Of a DNA stretch of 64,000 nucleotides, positions 20,693 through 30,869 are shown piece by piece. Every line of letters begins with the position of its first letter. Position 1 is the stretch's first letter. Source of the stretch: Ariolimax columbianus (lineage: Eukaryota; Mollusca; Gastropoda; Stylommatophora; Arionidae); assembly GCA_036924085.1 (NCBI GenBank), contig JAVGWX010000018.1, forward strand, positions 21,055,964 through 21,119,963, read 5' to 3'. Under the pieces are notes generated by a model, which saw nothing but the letters and a program-made list of their open reading frames with translations, had not been told where the DNA came from and searched no databases. The position numbers were made by a program, and so were the translations under genes.

Positions 20693-21337
20693 AAATCTGG
20701 GGCTGGTCTCTCGGTGGCTCGATTGACTCGCATCCAGTGTTCGTACAGCGATCTCAGTCCCGCCAGGCGGAGTCAGAGCGCGGGCTTGCCCAACAAGTTC
20801 GCCCTCCTCTCCCCGGCACTGCAGCAGGACCAAATTGGTGTAGTCGTAACGCTGGTAACGGTGCCTTACTGCAGTCCGTATCGAGAAGCTTTCTCAGTCC
20901 GTGTGGTTCGTCAAAGGATAGCGCGTATAGCCAATCTCGACAGTTCGTCTCGCTTGTGGTCCTTCTCTCGCAATGAGCTTTGGATCGGAAAATGGAAAGG
21001 AAGAATCGTGCCTACAGGCCCTGTCCTTGCCCGACCAACCGGTCGGAGAAGGGTAGGCCGGCAAGCAAAAATTCGTCTCAAGTCCGAGTGAAAATCATCA
21101 CCGAGGCCGTTGGGATCCGTTTTGCACAGAGCGCTGCCATCCCTACGCGAGCGAGCCCTGTCGGTCGGTCGGTTGGTGTGTGTACGGGCCTCTATCAGGC
21201 GGTCCTAGGTCGACGGAGTGAGGGACGGAACAACCATCCGTCCGTCAGTCGATCCCTGCGGCCGTCCCGGAGAGGCTTTTTACACATCCATCCATCCATC
21301 GCCGACCGATGTGTGTGGTTCGTCCGTTTCCGACATA
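20693..21337 (+). other. Putative 5' external transcribed spacer of the rDNA pseudogene
   Basis: GC-rich non-coding stretch immediately upstream of the 18S start, with simple motifs gtcggtcggtcgg and catccatccatccatcg. Position suggests 5'ETS. Its first 43 bp (tctggggctggtctctcggt) recur at 32935-32977 beside another rRNA fragment, which supports an rDNA-linked origin. Open frames here are composition artefacts. Confidence 0.6.
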
Positions 21338-22514
21338 TATCTGGTTGATTCTGCCAGTAGTCATATACTTGTCTCAAAGATTAAGCGATGTCTAAGTTCA
21401 CACTGTCTCACAGTGAAACCGCGTATGGCTCATTAAATCAGTCGAGGTTCCTTAGATGACACGATCCTACTTGGATAACTCTGGCAATTCTAGAGCTAAT
21501 ACATGCTTACCAAGCTCCGACCCTCACGGAAAGAGCGCTTTTATTAGTTCAAAACCAATCGTCGTTTCCCCTCGCGGGGTTGCGGCGTTCCCACTGGTGA
21601 CTCTGGATAACTTTGTGCTGATCGCATGGCCTCATGTGCCGGCGACGCATCTTTCAAATGTCTGCCCTATCAAATGTCGATGGTATGTGACATGCATATC
21701 ATGTTTGTAATGGGTAACGGGGAATCAGGGTTCGATTCCGGAGAGGGAGCATGAGAAACGGCTATCACATCCAAAGAAGGCAGCAGGCGCGCAACTTACC
21801 CACTCCCGGCACGGGGAGGTAGTGACGAAAAATAACAATATGGGATCTTTCGAAGCCCCGAAATTGGAATGAATACACTTTAAACCCTTTAACGAGGATC
21901 TATTGGAGGGCAAGTCTGGTGCCAATAGCTGCGGTAATTCAAGCTCCAGTAGCGTATATAAAAGTTGTTGTTGTTAAAAAAGTTCGTAGTTGGATCTCAG
22001 GCGCAGGCGGGCGGTCCGGCTCGCGCCGGTTCACTGCCCATTGTCTCCTGCCCTACAGTCTGCCGGCTCTCTTCCGCCGATGCTCTTCGCTGAGCGTCCC
22101 GGGTGCTCGGCGCGTTTACTTTGAACAAATTAGAATGTTCAAAGCAGGCGTCGGCTGCCTGAATAATGGTGCATGGAATAATGGAATAGGACCTCGGTTC
22201 TATTTTGTTGGTTTTCGGAACTGGAGGTAATGATTAACAGGGACAAACGGGGGTATTCGTATTGCGGCGTTACAGGTGAAATTCTTGGATCGCCGCAAGA
22301 CGAGCTACTGCGAAAGCATTTGTCAAGACTGTTTTCATTAATCAAGAACGAAACTCAGAGACGCGAAAGCGATCAGATACCGTAGTGGTTCTGACCATGA
22401 ACGATGCCGACTAGCGATCCGCAGGAGTTGTCTCGATGACTCTGCGGGCAGCTTCTGGGAAACCAAAGTGTTTGGGTTCCGGAGGAAGTATGGTTGCAAA
22501 GCTAAAACTTAAAA

Positions 22515-22549
<35 letters not shown>

Positions 22550-22615
22550 GCGGCTTAATTTGACTCAACACGCCAACACTGAAATGATTGACAGGCCGAA
22601 AGCACTTTCGTTGGG
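21338..22615 (+). rRNA. 18S rRNA pseudogene, 3'-truncated
   Basis: Opens with tatctggttgattctgccag (canonical ctggttgatcctgccag), then cactgtctcacagtgaaacc, cagggttcgattccggagag, ggcgcgcaacttacccactc, aattcttggatcgccgcaag and ggaattgacggaagg-type sequence (here aagaattgacggaaggg). gcggcttaatttgactcaac is near 22550. After actcaacacg about 20 conserved bases are missing. The match then continues weakly (attgacagg...gcactttcgttg) and stops. Substitutions at universally conserved sites (ccaatagctgcggtaattca for ccagcagccgcggtaattcc) mark it as a pseudogene. Confidence 0.92.
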
Positions 22616-22763
22616 TCTAATAGGGAACGTGTGCTGGAATTAGACTCAAGGAAGACAGGTCAGTTTTACCCTCTTAATGAAAGAGCGTTGCTAAGGTAAT
22701 CCTGCTCAACACTAGAGTAATCGCAGGTTTCAGACACTTGGTCATTGACTGACTAAAAAGCCA
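22616..22763 (+). rRNA. Degenerate 28S 3' fragment fused to 18S
   Basis: ctaatagggaacg, aagacaggtcagttttaccc, gctaaggtaatcctgctcaa and atcgcaggtttcagacactt correspond to the 28S segment near the 3' end (ACTAATAGGGAACG, ACAGGTTAGTTTTACCC, GGTAATCCTGCTCAG, CGCAGGTTCAGAC). The same 18S-28S fusion recurs at 32986-33233. Confidence 0.85.
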
Positions 22764-23105
22764 TCTATTGATTCGTTGGGTCTAATAGGGAACGGGTGCT
22801 GGTATTAGACCCTCGGAAGACAGGTCAGTTTTACCCTACTAATGACAGGGCGTTGCTACGGTAATCCTGCTTAATTCGAGAGGAATCGCAGGTCGCTGAC
22901 ATTTGGTCCACGTGCTTGGCTCATAAGCCAATGGTGCGACGCTACCATCTGAGGGATTACGGTCGAACGCCTCTAAGCCGGAATCCCGCCCTAAATCTCT
23001 GCACCGCTGCGATGGGAGGCTACGATATGGTTGGGACCTGAGGTTCGCGTTTAAGCCCGACCTGGTCGAGCCGCAGAAAGAGATCTCTGACGTCCGCCGA
23101 TCAAA
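22764..23105 (+). rRNA. 28S rRNA 3' end, second copy
   Basis: Repeats the same region in better condition: gggtctaatagggaacgggt, gacaggtcagttttacccta, tacggtaatcctgcttaatt, cgagaggaatcgcaggtcgc, aagccaatggtgcgac, accatctgagggattacggt and acgcctctaagccggaatcc. The exact 28S terminus is uncertain. Confidence 0.88.
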
Positions 23106-23600
23106 GCGAGCGGGAAGCTTTTCGATATTGACCCCATACGGCGATGAGGTGTGAAACCACTAGTAGAAGACTTAGTTCTCGATCGGAGTGTCGTAATCAG
23201 TAGAGCAGCCACCTCACTGCGAACTGTTAAGACTCAACCCTTGATCATGAGATATGTCCACACACCAGGCGAACAACATCTCCGTGCCATGGCCAGACTT
23301 GTCCCCTGGTTAAATGCACTCTTGCCTCGCTCTTTACTTCTGTCTGCTATCAGTCATCCCAATGGACGCAGAAGAGATGCAGGCCAGCGAACATTGCACC
23401 TCTGCCCTATTGTGATAACCTCTCTGGTGGCGGGGAATGCTGGGCGTATCATCACTGCAGAGAAGCCGAGAAAATAAAGGGAGCAAAGAGATACCCCACT
23501 CACATGCATATGCTACGTTTCTAGCAGGATGTGACGATCCTGGGACACAGACACACTGTACTGCCTCTCTTCTGGGATAGTACAAACTAGTACATAGTTC
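23106..23600. other. Sequence between rDNA pseudogene and LINE
   Basis: The first 50 bases may be rDNA trailer. The rest has no recognisable gene. A short tcatatcatatcat run is at 23600. Confidence 0.4.
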
Positions 23601-23989
23601 ATCATATCATATCATCACCAAACCCTATAGACACGAGTGGTGAATACTCGATAGTCCTGCAAGACAACTTCCCTAAGAGAGACAACTCTGACCACAAACA
23701 ACTGCTGCCTTGCAGATAGGCTGGGGACAGCCAAAGGCTAAGGAGGGCATCCCTACAGAAACGCCTGTTGAAATCGGATGCACTTGGCTACAGGCTTAAC
23801 GAAACAGTGCAACGTATATCGTACAACCTAACAGAAAAAAGTGTGGCGCTCATCCTGTGGCGTCCCGCCAGGCAGCGAGAGTACCGGGCCTCACGCCTCG
23901 AAGGGGCCCACCCAATGCTACTGGTAGTCAGTCACTCACCCATGTGCTGTAGAGTCAAGGCACAAGGTGTTGGGTCAAAAACTATTGAC
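23601..23989 (+). other. Probable 5' region of the LINE, or a SINE relic
   Basis: Holds gttgaaatcggatgcacttgg, close to the SINE core element gctgaagtcggatg in R1 and at 52630. The rest up to 23989 may be the 5'UTR of the downstream LINE. The boundary cannot be placed. Confidence 0.4.
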
Positions 23990-23998
23990 CAAAAATAC

Positions 23999-24151
23999 AA
24001 GACCCTCAGAATACTACAGTGGAATGCGGAGGGAGTCATTAACAAAAAGCTTTCCCTAACACATCACCTGCATGAAGGTAAGATTGACGTGGCATATATC
24101 CAAGAAACGCACCTCAACAACAACCCCAAATTCTCAATCAGAGGATACTAG
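23999..24151 (+). pseudogene. LINE endonuclease, N-terminal part
   Basis: LRILQWNAEGVINKKLSLTH is the WN-type first block of APE-like LINE endonucleases, and DVAYIQETHLNNNPKFSIRG is the Q/ETHL block with the metal-binding Glu. A stop follows immediately. These endonucleases nick target DNA to prime reverse transcription. Confidence 0.85.
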
Positions 24152-24274
24152 AGATTCCGTCTTGACAGATAAGGTCACAGAGGAGGGTTTCTGATACTGA
24201 CACGTAACTGCATACCGAGTAGCGCGGTAGCTGTCAATCACACCAGACAAGCAGAAATTGTAGGAGTCGACATA

Positions 24275-24580
24275 ATGACACAAGAAACGAAGATCCGCAT
24301 CTTCAACCTGTATGGCCCACCAAACAAAGACCTGTCGCTCTCTAGTATGGAAATCAAGGACTCCAGCTGCCGAGTAGTTGGAGACTTCAACAGCAACTCG
24401 GAGAGATGGGGATATTCGGACACAGACAACAGAGGTGATGAAGTGGAAGATTGGGAGATAACACAAATCTCTATCTTATCACTGGGCCGGAGGATAGCCC
24501 TAGCTTCTATTCTAGAACATGGCATACCACCTCTACTCCAGACTTGGCCTTTTCCACGGTGGATATTCACAAAATATTAG
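24275..24580 (+). pseudogene. LINE endonuclease, middle part
   Basis: IRIFNLYGPPNKDLSLS matches the VYAPP-type block and VVGDFNSNSERWGYSDTDNR the GDFN catalytic block. The last block, SDHRPI in the family, appears as GIDHRSIRLEVD at 24604-24636 after a stop. Together with the piece at 23999-24151 this covers most of the endonuclease in broken frames. Confidence 0.85.
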
Positions 24581-24600
24581 ACTGCCAGGTGCTAAACTAA

Positions 24601-25041
24601 TTGGTAGGTATCGACCACAGGTCAATTAGGCTAGAAGTTGATATGGAAGTAGGCCCACAGAAAATAAAACCGCTCCCACGTTGGAATTATAAACGAGCCG
24701 ACTGGGGCATATTTGCAATCCTGACAGATGGGCTGTGTGAAACCATCAACACACGGAATAACAATATGAAACCCATGGTGGAAAGCCTAAGCAAAGCAAT
24801 AATGCAAGCAGCCATTGAAACTATCCCAAGAGGGGGAAGGAAAAACTACAAGCCTTATTGGAATGATGAATTGCAGAAAGCGGAAGACAAAGTCTCAAAT
24901 GCTAGGAACATGGCAGAGAGAGAACAATCTATGGAGGATAATATCGCCCTCAAAGCCATCACGGCGAAATACAAATACACTCTATACCAAATAACAAGAG
25001 AAAGTTGGAAAAACAAAACAGAAAGCCTCAATTTAGATTAA
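24601..25041 (+). pseudogene. LINE linker between endonuclease and RT
   Basis: A 146-residue open piece: GIDHRSIRL at its start, then PLPRWNYKRADWGIF and KPYWNDELQKAEDKVSNARN, the typical WW/NYKRADW and YWN.EL linker motifs of Jockey/I-type LINEs. It ends with a TAA and continues in similar sequence toward RT. Confidence 0.75.
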
Positions 25042-25254
25042 GAAGGGAACAAACTATGGAAATTAGTCAGAGCCATGAATGACGAAACTCCATCAAACAA
25101 ACAAATTACCATCAAGCAGGGCGACAACACGCTCACTTGAAAAAAATCAGAAAACGCCTTTATAGAACATTATGCCAGAGCAAACCACATTGATGTCCCT
25201 ACAAAAAGGCATACAGACATTAATGAAGAACAAAAGAGGCACGACAACATCAAT

Positions 25255-26240
25255 ATGGCATCAGAGGAGCACATGATGGCAAAACTAACAATGAATGAAA
25301 CGGAAGAGGCCATGAGAACTTTAAAGAAAAAGAAATTGCCCGGGAAAAGATGGAGTAACAAACGAAATGCTGATGGGGTTGGGCTAAACAGCAAAGAGAA
25401 AGTTACTATCAGTCCTGAACCAAAGCTGGAAAAGGGGTATTGTACCGCAGGCATTGAAAGACGCTGTACTCATACCAGTACCAAAGAAAGAAAAAGGTAG
25501 AACAGATCCAAATGGATACAGGCCTATAAGTCTACTGAGCTGTGTAGGAAAACTGATGGAGCGTATGATAAACACCAGACTGATGTGGCATCTGGAAGAA
25601 AAACACATACTAATTCCACAGTAAGCAGGCTTTAGACAGCACAGATCCACTGAGGATCAGATCACTCTTATAGCCCAAGAAATAGAGGATGCTTACCAGG
25701 AGAAAAAACACACAGTAGCGGTTTGGGTGGATTTAGAAAAGGCATTTGGCAAGGTCTGGAAAGAGGGACTTAAAGTCAAGCTACGAAAAAGTGAAGTTTG
25801 TGGGAAAACGTACAGATGGATCAGCCACTACCTCAAAAACAGAACAACCAGAGTTCAAGTACAAGGGCAGATGAGCAAAAAGGCGACACTTGAACAGGGA
25901 GTACCCCAAGGTGGAGTACTGTAACCCACACTCTTCCTGGTGTATATAAACAACATCACAGAAAATATACAAAGAAGAGTCCACAGCTCCATGTTTGCAG
26001 ACGATCTGGCTATATGGGCCTCTGAAAAGAATCTCACCATAGCAAGCAATCGGATGCAGCAGGCCCTAACATCGTTAAGGGAGTGGGCAAACTAATGGCT
26101 GGTCAAAATAAATGAGGAAAAAACAACATTTACGATATTCTCGCTTTCAAACAAACCCCAAAACACCAAAATAAGTCTTAACGGCTAATACCTGCGGCAA
26201 AACGACAACCCAAGCTACCTGGGAGTCACATTTGATCGGT
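25255..26240 (+). pseudogene. LINE reverse transcriptase, broken
   Basis: Blocks visible in several frames: MNETEEAMRTLKKKKLPGK, GYRPISLLSCVGKLMER, AGFRQHRSTEDQITLIAQE, VDLEKAFGKVWKEGLK (catalytic Asp kept; the usual FDKVW is FGKVW), LEQGVPQGGVL followed by a stop at 25922, then MFADDLAIWASEKNLTIA with the catalytic FADD at 25994-26005 and CYLGVTFDRCMTW-like text (LGVTFDR) at 26220. Frames shift at least three times. Confidence 0.85.
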
Positions 26241-26242
26241 GC

Positions 26243-27517
26243 ATGACATGGAAAAGTCAGATAGAGAGAAACCGAATGAGAGCCACAGTAAGAATGGCAA
26301 TCATGAGGAAACTTGCTGGCACAAGCTGGGGAGCAGACGAAAGTATACTAATGAAACTGTACACTGGAAGAGTGAGACCAGTTCCCCGGTATGGCATTGC
26401 GGCATGGACAACAGCAGCAAAGGCGAACTTTGACAAAATTAGCAAACTTCAAAACCAAGCCATGAGAGTTATAACAGGAGGCATGAAGTCAACACCAATT
26501 GTAGAACTTGAAAAGATTACAAATCTGCAATCCATGACCGACAGAAGAGACTGCAGAGCCCAGCTGCAGTCAGAGAAACTCAGAAGACTGACCGACCATC
26601 CAATGCACCAGAGACTAAACAATTTGGGAAATGGGAAACTAAAGCGGAGAAACTTTGCAGAAATAGCCAAAGCAAAGATGCACGAAGATCCCATAAACGC
26701 ACTAACAACACCAAAACCCATCACTACTGTACGAAAACCTACCTGGAGGCAGGATATATTTCCAGAGGTGGTAGAAAATATACCAGGTATTGCAAACAAA
26801 AACTGCCAGACTGAAAAAGAAAGGAGAGATACTACCCTAAGCTTCATAACGAAAAGCTACCCAAGCATGGACTGGACCCATGCATACACCGACGGTTCTG
26901 TAACAAACACTACACAGAACGGAGGGGCAGGAGCATTCCTGAACCTACCAAATGGCAGAAAAATAACACTGTCATTCGCTACTGGTAAGTACACAAGCAA
27001 TTTCAGAGCGGAGGCAGAGGCACTGAGGGCGGCAGTGGAAGAAATGGTGACACACAGTGAAAATGAGAACCATATAGTCCTGCTGACAGATGCTCTCGCC
27101 GTAGTCACAGCGCTAAAAAGCCAGAAAAACACTGAGCTTAATGACTTAAGAGCAGCACTCTGCAAACTGTGCCAGCAGTCCGCACCAAAAAGGGTAGTGG
27201 TACAGTGGGTTCCGTCACACTGCAACATCCAAGGCAACGAGGAGGCAGACAGACTGGCAAAAGAAGGTGCAAGACTACCACAAACAGATACCAGTATGAC
27301 GTACGAAGAGTCAAAACGGCTTATCAAAGCCAGATACATGACCAAATGGGAAACCGAACATACTGGTTACACCAAAAAACGATGCCTATTACCAGTTGAA
27401 CCGAAGAGAGCAGGTCGTTGTCTTCAGACTTCGCACTGGCCACAACAGACTGAGGTACCACCTATTCAACAAATTGAAGATAGGGTGTACCGACGAATGC
27501 CCGTGCGGTACCGGTAA
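26243..27517 (+). CDS. RT thumb plus RNase H open frame (LINE), 424 aa
   Basis: Longest non-satellite open frame in the window, a fragment of the LINE polyprotein. Residues 1-75: thumb (LAGTSWGADESILMKLYTGR, PRYGIAAWTTAAKANF). Residues 75-205: connection. From about residue 210: type I RNase H with YTDGSVTNTTQNGGAGAF (first Asp, codon 26891-26893), NFRAEAEALRAAVEEM (Glu), VLLTDALAVVTALKSQ (Asp) and VPSHCNIQGNEEADRLAKEG (last Asp). All four catalytic residues are in place, so this domain is intact even though RT upstream is not. The terminal 30 residues run off frame; the knuckle lies in the overlapping frame 27396-27677 (CPCGTGKMTAEHLLQNCP). The start Met is internal to the former protein. 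Confidence 0.85.
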   Translation: MTWKSQIERNRMRATVRMAIMRKLAGTSWGADESILMKLYTGRVRPVPRYGIAAWTTAAKANFDKISKLQNQAMRVITGGMKSTPIVELEKITNLQSMTDRRDCRAQLQSEKLRRLTDHPMHQRLNNLGNGKLKRRNFAEIAKAKMHEDPINALTTPKPITTVRKPTWRQDIFPEVVENIPGIANKNCQTEKERRDTTLSFITKSYPSMDWTHAYTDGSVTNTTQNGGAGAFLNLPNGRKITLSFATGKYTSNFRAEAEALRAAVEEMVTHSENENHIVLLTDALAVVTALKSQKNTELNDLRAALCKLCQQSAPKRVVVQWVPSHCNIQGNEEADRLAKEGARLPQTDTSMTYEESKRLIKARYMTKWETEHTGYTKKRCLLPVEPKRAGRCLQTSHWPQQTEVPPIQQIEDRVYRRMPVRYR

Positions 27518-27677
27518 AATGACCGCTGAACATCTGCTGCAGAACTGCCCGACATACGAGGATCAGAGAGAGCAGATGTGGCCATTACCAGTGGAACTGC
27601 AAGACAAGCTCTATGGCAGTGGCGAGAGCCTCAGGATGACCGCCGCTTTTTTCGAAAAAATAATGGTTACTGTCTGA
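27396..27677 (+). pseudogene. LINE C-terminal zinc knuckle region
   Basis: NRREQVVVFRLRTGHNRLRY, then DECPCGTGKMTAEHLLQNCP, a CCHC-like cluster, and SLRMTAAFFEKIMVTV at the end. The same end is found at 17729-17909, 47153-47596, 62687-62764 and 1072-1600. It is shifted relative to the RNase H frame by a base gain near 27375. Confidence 0.85.
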
Positions 27678-27723
27678 CTGCGTACGCAGAAGAAGAAGAA
27701 GAAGAAGAAGAAGAAGAAGAAGA

Positions 27724-27955
27724 ACATGGATATCGTGTTTTTAGCGTTCTTTTTGTATCCATTGTCACGTGCTTAGTCAAACCCATTTACCTTCATTTTG
27801 ATTAACGATGGGCCTCATTATGGCAACAGTGATTCTCTTTTATTTTAAATATTGACCAATCGTCTTTATCTCAACCCAATGACACTCCAATGGCGTTATA
27901 CACGATGCATGCCATTTATTCTTTGGCATTTCCATTGTTCTCTTTCCGTGTAAGT
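27724..27955. other. Unassigned sequence after the LINE tail
   Basis: No recognisable feature. Confidence 0.35.
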
Positions 27956-28560
27956 TTCCGCATATTCCCTACCTTACAACGCACCGAGAACTTCATCTAC
28001 TTGGGCAAGAGACTGACTTCTGATACAAGCAGTGGACAGGAAATCACTAGGAAGATCGGCCTTGTAATGAACTCTCTTTACAGAGCTCTCTTTGACCAAA
28101 CCGCGCGTATATACATTTTATGTTAGTTCAATCTTCTTGTACAGCTCTGAGACCTGGATGGCCTTACAGAATGATCGGAAACGGCTCAAGGCCTTCCACA
28201 TGCGCAACCAACAATGTGGGTTTCAGTTCGACGGTAAGACCTAGTCACTAACATCGACGTCTCCCGATGAGCACAACTCGAGAGCCTTTCCTCAACCCTC
28301 AATCCACGACACCTCTCTTTCTTCGGTCATGTTGCTCGACTTTCACAAAACGTCCTGGCGTGACAGATTCTGCACATGTCCTTGGAAATCAGAGGAAGAA
28401 AAAACAACAGCCCTTATGGAGGCGTCACCGAGGTCCGCTCACGCAACACCTGCATAAAACACATCGCCTCCACTTCATCAGCCCTGCATGCTGCTTGAGA
28501 CCCTGCCATCAACCATGGTCAAGGACGTTCAGTGGAGCGAGCCTTGGTTGCCTAGACGGA
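27956..28560 (+). pseudogene. LINE RT C-terminal relic (different family)
   Basis: Reads FIYLGKRLTSDTSSGQEITR and LVMNSLYRALFDQ, the YLG block, then after stops HLSFFGHVARLSQNVLA, and a GRP-rich end near 28440. Many stops. It is a degenerate LINE tail of a family not otherwise seen intact here. Confidence 0.65.
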
Positions 28561-28639
28561 TTACTTGACTTGGGCATAAAGTATCAGGACTTGGAGCGAA
28601 ATGAAGACATATGGGAAATGAGCCAACAACATTCACTAA

Positions 28640-28750
28640 AACAACAAATTTAGCGAATAAATGGGGCTGGATAGGACATATGCTACGGAAAACACCATCC
28701 GATATAGCCAAACAGGCTATTACGTGGAATCATCAAGGAAAGAGAGATAG

Positions 28751-28813
<63 letters not shown>

Positions 28814-28843
28814 CAGACAGATAGATAGATAGATAGATTGATA

Positions 28844-28878
<35 letters not shown>

Positions 28879-28990
28879 GGAGAGAGAGGAATAGATTCTA
28901 CTTAGAAAAGAGAAGGAACTAAGACTACATTTTTACACTTGAGAGGGGCAGAAAAAGCAACACAGGATCGTGTATGCTGACGGGATGTTG
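28640..28990 (+). pseudogene. LINE tail split by GATA expansion
   Basis: NKWGWIGHMLRKTPSDIAKQ-like reading at 28650-28720 in a shifted frame, then GKRDRDR, where the tandem gatagata block begins. Text resembling the 6060-6150 copy resumes at 28900-28990 (gaggggcagaaaaagcaaca). Confidence 0.65.
28746..28876. repeat. (GATA)n and (GA)n microsatellites
   Basis: About 20 units of gata between 28748 and 28839, with gaca interruptions, then a (GA)n run at 28848-28876. Confidence 0.95.
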
Positions 28991-28999
28991 CTAATTTGT

Positions 29000-29868
29000 A
29001 GAGGACACAAAACTATATAGGAGTGTCTCATCCATAGCAGAGGTAGATATATTGAGGTCGGATTTAGATAAAATTCGAGACTAGTCTGTGAAATGGGCAA
29101 ATGGAGTTTAATATAGTTAAATGTATAGTCATCCACACCAGTAGATCCAATATGGAACATAATTACAGAATGGACGAGAACAATATTAGAATGATAGATA
29201 AGGAAAGGGAGCTAGGGGTTATAATATAGCATACAGGAAAAATAAATGAGCAAGTCCAGGTAACAGTGAATAAGGAAAATGCAAAGAAATATTAAACACG
29301 GGAGTATGGAGGTGATTGTCAAACTTTATAACGCATTGTTTAGATCTAGATTGGAGTTCTGTGTACAGGTGTGGAGTCATTATCGTAGAGGAGATATAAA
29401 CATGCTGTAAATGATACAAAGAAGAGCGGCAAAACTGATATTGGGATTCCGGAATTACAGTTATGAGGAACGACTCGGAAAAACCGACATATAGTGTCTA
29501 GAAAAGAGAAGAAATTGAGGTGACAATACAGGTTTATAAGATAATCACAGGAAAGGTTAAATGAGACTTTAACAAGTTTTTTTCTTCAAAATACAACCAC
29601 CAACGAGAACAAGAGGGCACATATACAAATTAACTAAAGAAAGATCCAGATTGGAAATTAGGAAATATTCTTTTAGGCAGAGAATGGTGAATGCTTGGAA
29701 TGCATTACCCCGAGAGGTGGTGGAGGCAGAGACAGTTAATGCATTTAAGAATAGATTGGATGTGCATAGCTTTAAAAGCAGGGTAATGCAAATGTGACTG
29801 GTTGTCCGCAGACTCTAATGAGTCTTCTAAACCAGACCACAAACTCAGTTAAGTAAAGTTAAGTTAAG
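29000..29868 (+). mobile_element. CR1-like LINE 3' part
   Basis: Plus copy starting around the catalytic box (degenerate, atttgtagaggacacaaaac). The thumb follows, broken: WQMEFNI-like at 29100, ERELGVII, VKLYNALFRSRLEFCVQVW and NMLMIQRRAAKLILGFRN-like text. It ends with ttctaaaccaga and a tail of aagttaagttaagttaa at 29845-29868. It defines the 3' end shared by the other CR1 fragments. Confidence 0.82.
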
Positions 29869-30329
29869 TTAATTGCCTATGAACCGAGAGGTGAGTGTTT
29901 CTTTTCTATCTGGACTTTATCTCCCTAATCTCCCACTGCATTTGTTGTTGTGATACTCTTTGCCATAGATTTGTAGTATTAGACATATGGCTTAATAATT
30001 ACTCTGAAATTACCACAACAATCGAAGGCAACTCTTACACATTAATATTGTTGTTGTTAAGAATGTATCAAGAGTAATAAGTAAAAAACAGCAATAGCAA
30101 GCTGTTAATATTACATCCACATATATCGACATTTCAGGCACGTTGCTTAATAATGCATTATATTTTTCATGTGAAGTAAGAACAGATCAGCTGATTCTTA
30201 AAATAGCGTAAATACGGCCTTCTTCCGTCTCATCCGTTGAAAATTTCTAATTGGAGGACAACCCTTACAGATGTCGTTCCCCCGTTCCGTTTTTGTTATC
30301 AACAGCTGGTTAATAATTCTCAAAAATTG

Positions 30330-30331
<2 letters not shown>
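29869..30331. other. Unassigned sequence
   Basis: No coding or repeat signal I can support. Confidence 0.4.

Positions 30332-30391
<60 letters not shown>
30332..30391. repeat. (TA)30 microsatellite
   Basis: An uninterrupted run of ta for 60 bases. Confidence 0.97.
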
Positions 30392-30393
<2 letters not shown>

Positions 30394-30869
30394 AAGTTAC
30401 ATGGTGCTTTAATCATTTATTTTTGTTTATTGAAAAGCGATATATTATGTTTGGTAGTCGACAAAGACATTGTTTTATCAAGAAAATATTGTTTTAATAA
30501 ATTATAAAAATGAGAAATCAATACGTGACGTCATTTGCTGCGAAATGCATCTGTTTGGTTTTCCGGGTTACGGCCAGGTTGCGAATATAGCGACTTTGTC
30601 GTTAGATATAGCGACTGGTAGGTTTACATGTTTTCCTGTCACGGACGGCTGGCGTTTGAAATTAAAATAATAGCCAAATTAGAAGGAAACAATACAAGTA
30701 CAGCACATTGTTAACTTAGGCATGGGTTAATCACTGTGTATATCATACATAAATACTAATACATTATAACTTTTGAAAAAAGACTTTTCCCTACCAATGC
30801 ACACTATTAATATACAATACTTTAAATTTTATCGACATCCGTCATTAAAATAAAACTTATATCAATCAA
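30392..30869. other. Unassigned sequence
   Basis: AT-rich; nothing recognisable. Confidence 0.4.

Larger units (their letters stand above)
20693..23160 (+). pseudogene. Scrambled rDNA unit: 5'ETS-like, 18S, 28S 3' end
   Basis: The order is GC-rich leader (20693-21337), 18S from its 5' end (21338-22615), a degenerate 28S fragment (22616-22763), a better 28S 3' end (22764-about 23100) and a GC-rich trailer. Missing are the 18S 3' third, ITS1, 5.8S, ITS2 and most of 28S. Small deletions within 18S (for example after aaagattaagc, and after actcaacacg) and many substitutions show it is not a functional gene. It sits among dead retroelements. It could be a rearranged rDNA copy dispersed from the array, or a copy that spread through reverse transcription. 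Confidence 0.9.
23990..27723 (+). mobile_element. Jockey/I-like LINE, longest copy, inactive
   Basis: Carries in order an AP-like endonuclease (24000-24600), linker, RT (25255-26500), RNase H (26860-27290), CCHC-type knuckle (27480-27550) and a (GAA)n tail (27689-27723). RNase H downstream of RT fits I-clade-related LINEs; the RT and thumb resemble Jockey-type entries. No ORF1/gag was recognised upstream. Stops at 24150, 24580 and 25042 and frame changes near 25340-25500, 25620 and 25924 inactivate it, but RT thumb to RNase H is one open frame of 424 residues. It matches the inner minus-strand copy at 1345-3838. No target duplication was found. Confidence 0.9.

Noticed and set aside
20597..21436. 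Overlapping open frames of 80-160 residues on both strands
   Set aside because: They fall in the GC-rich rDNA leader and the 18S start; frame openness follows base composition.
21338..23105. Functional rRNA genes
   Set aside because: 18S is truncated, has changes at universally conserved sites and is fused to 28S; 5.8S and both ITS are missing.
23180..23250. A tRNA-like or 5.8S-like piece after the 28S end
   Set aside because: Only scattered similarity to a B box and no 5.8S landmark; not supportable.
30198..30507. Small hydrophobic ORFs over the TA run
   Set aside because: Produced by the (TA)30 microsatellite.
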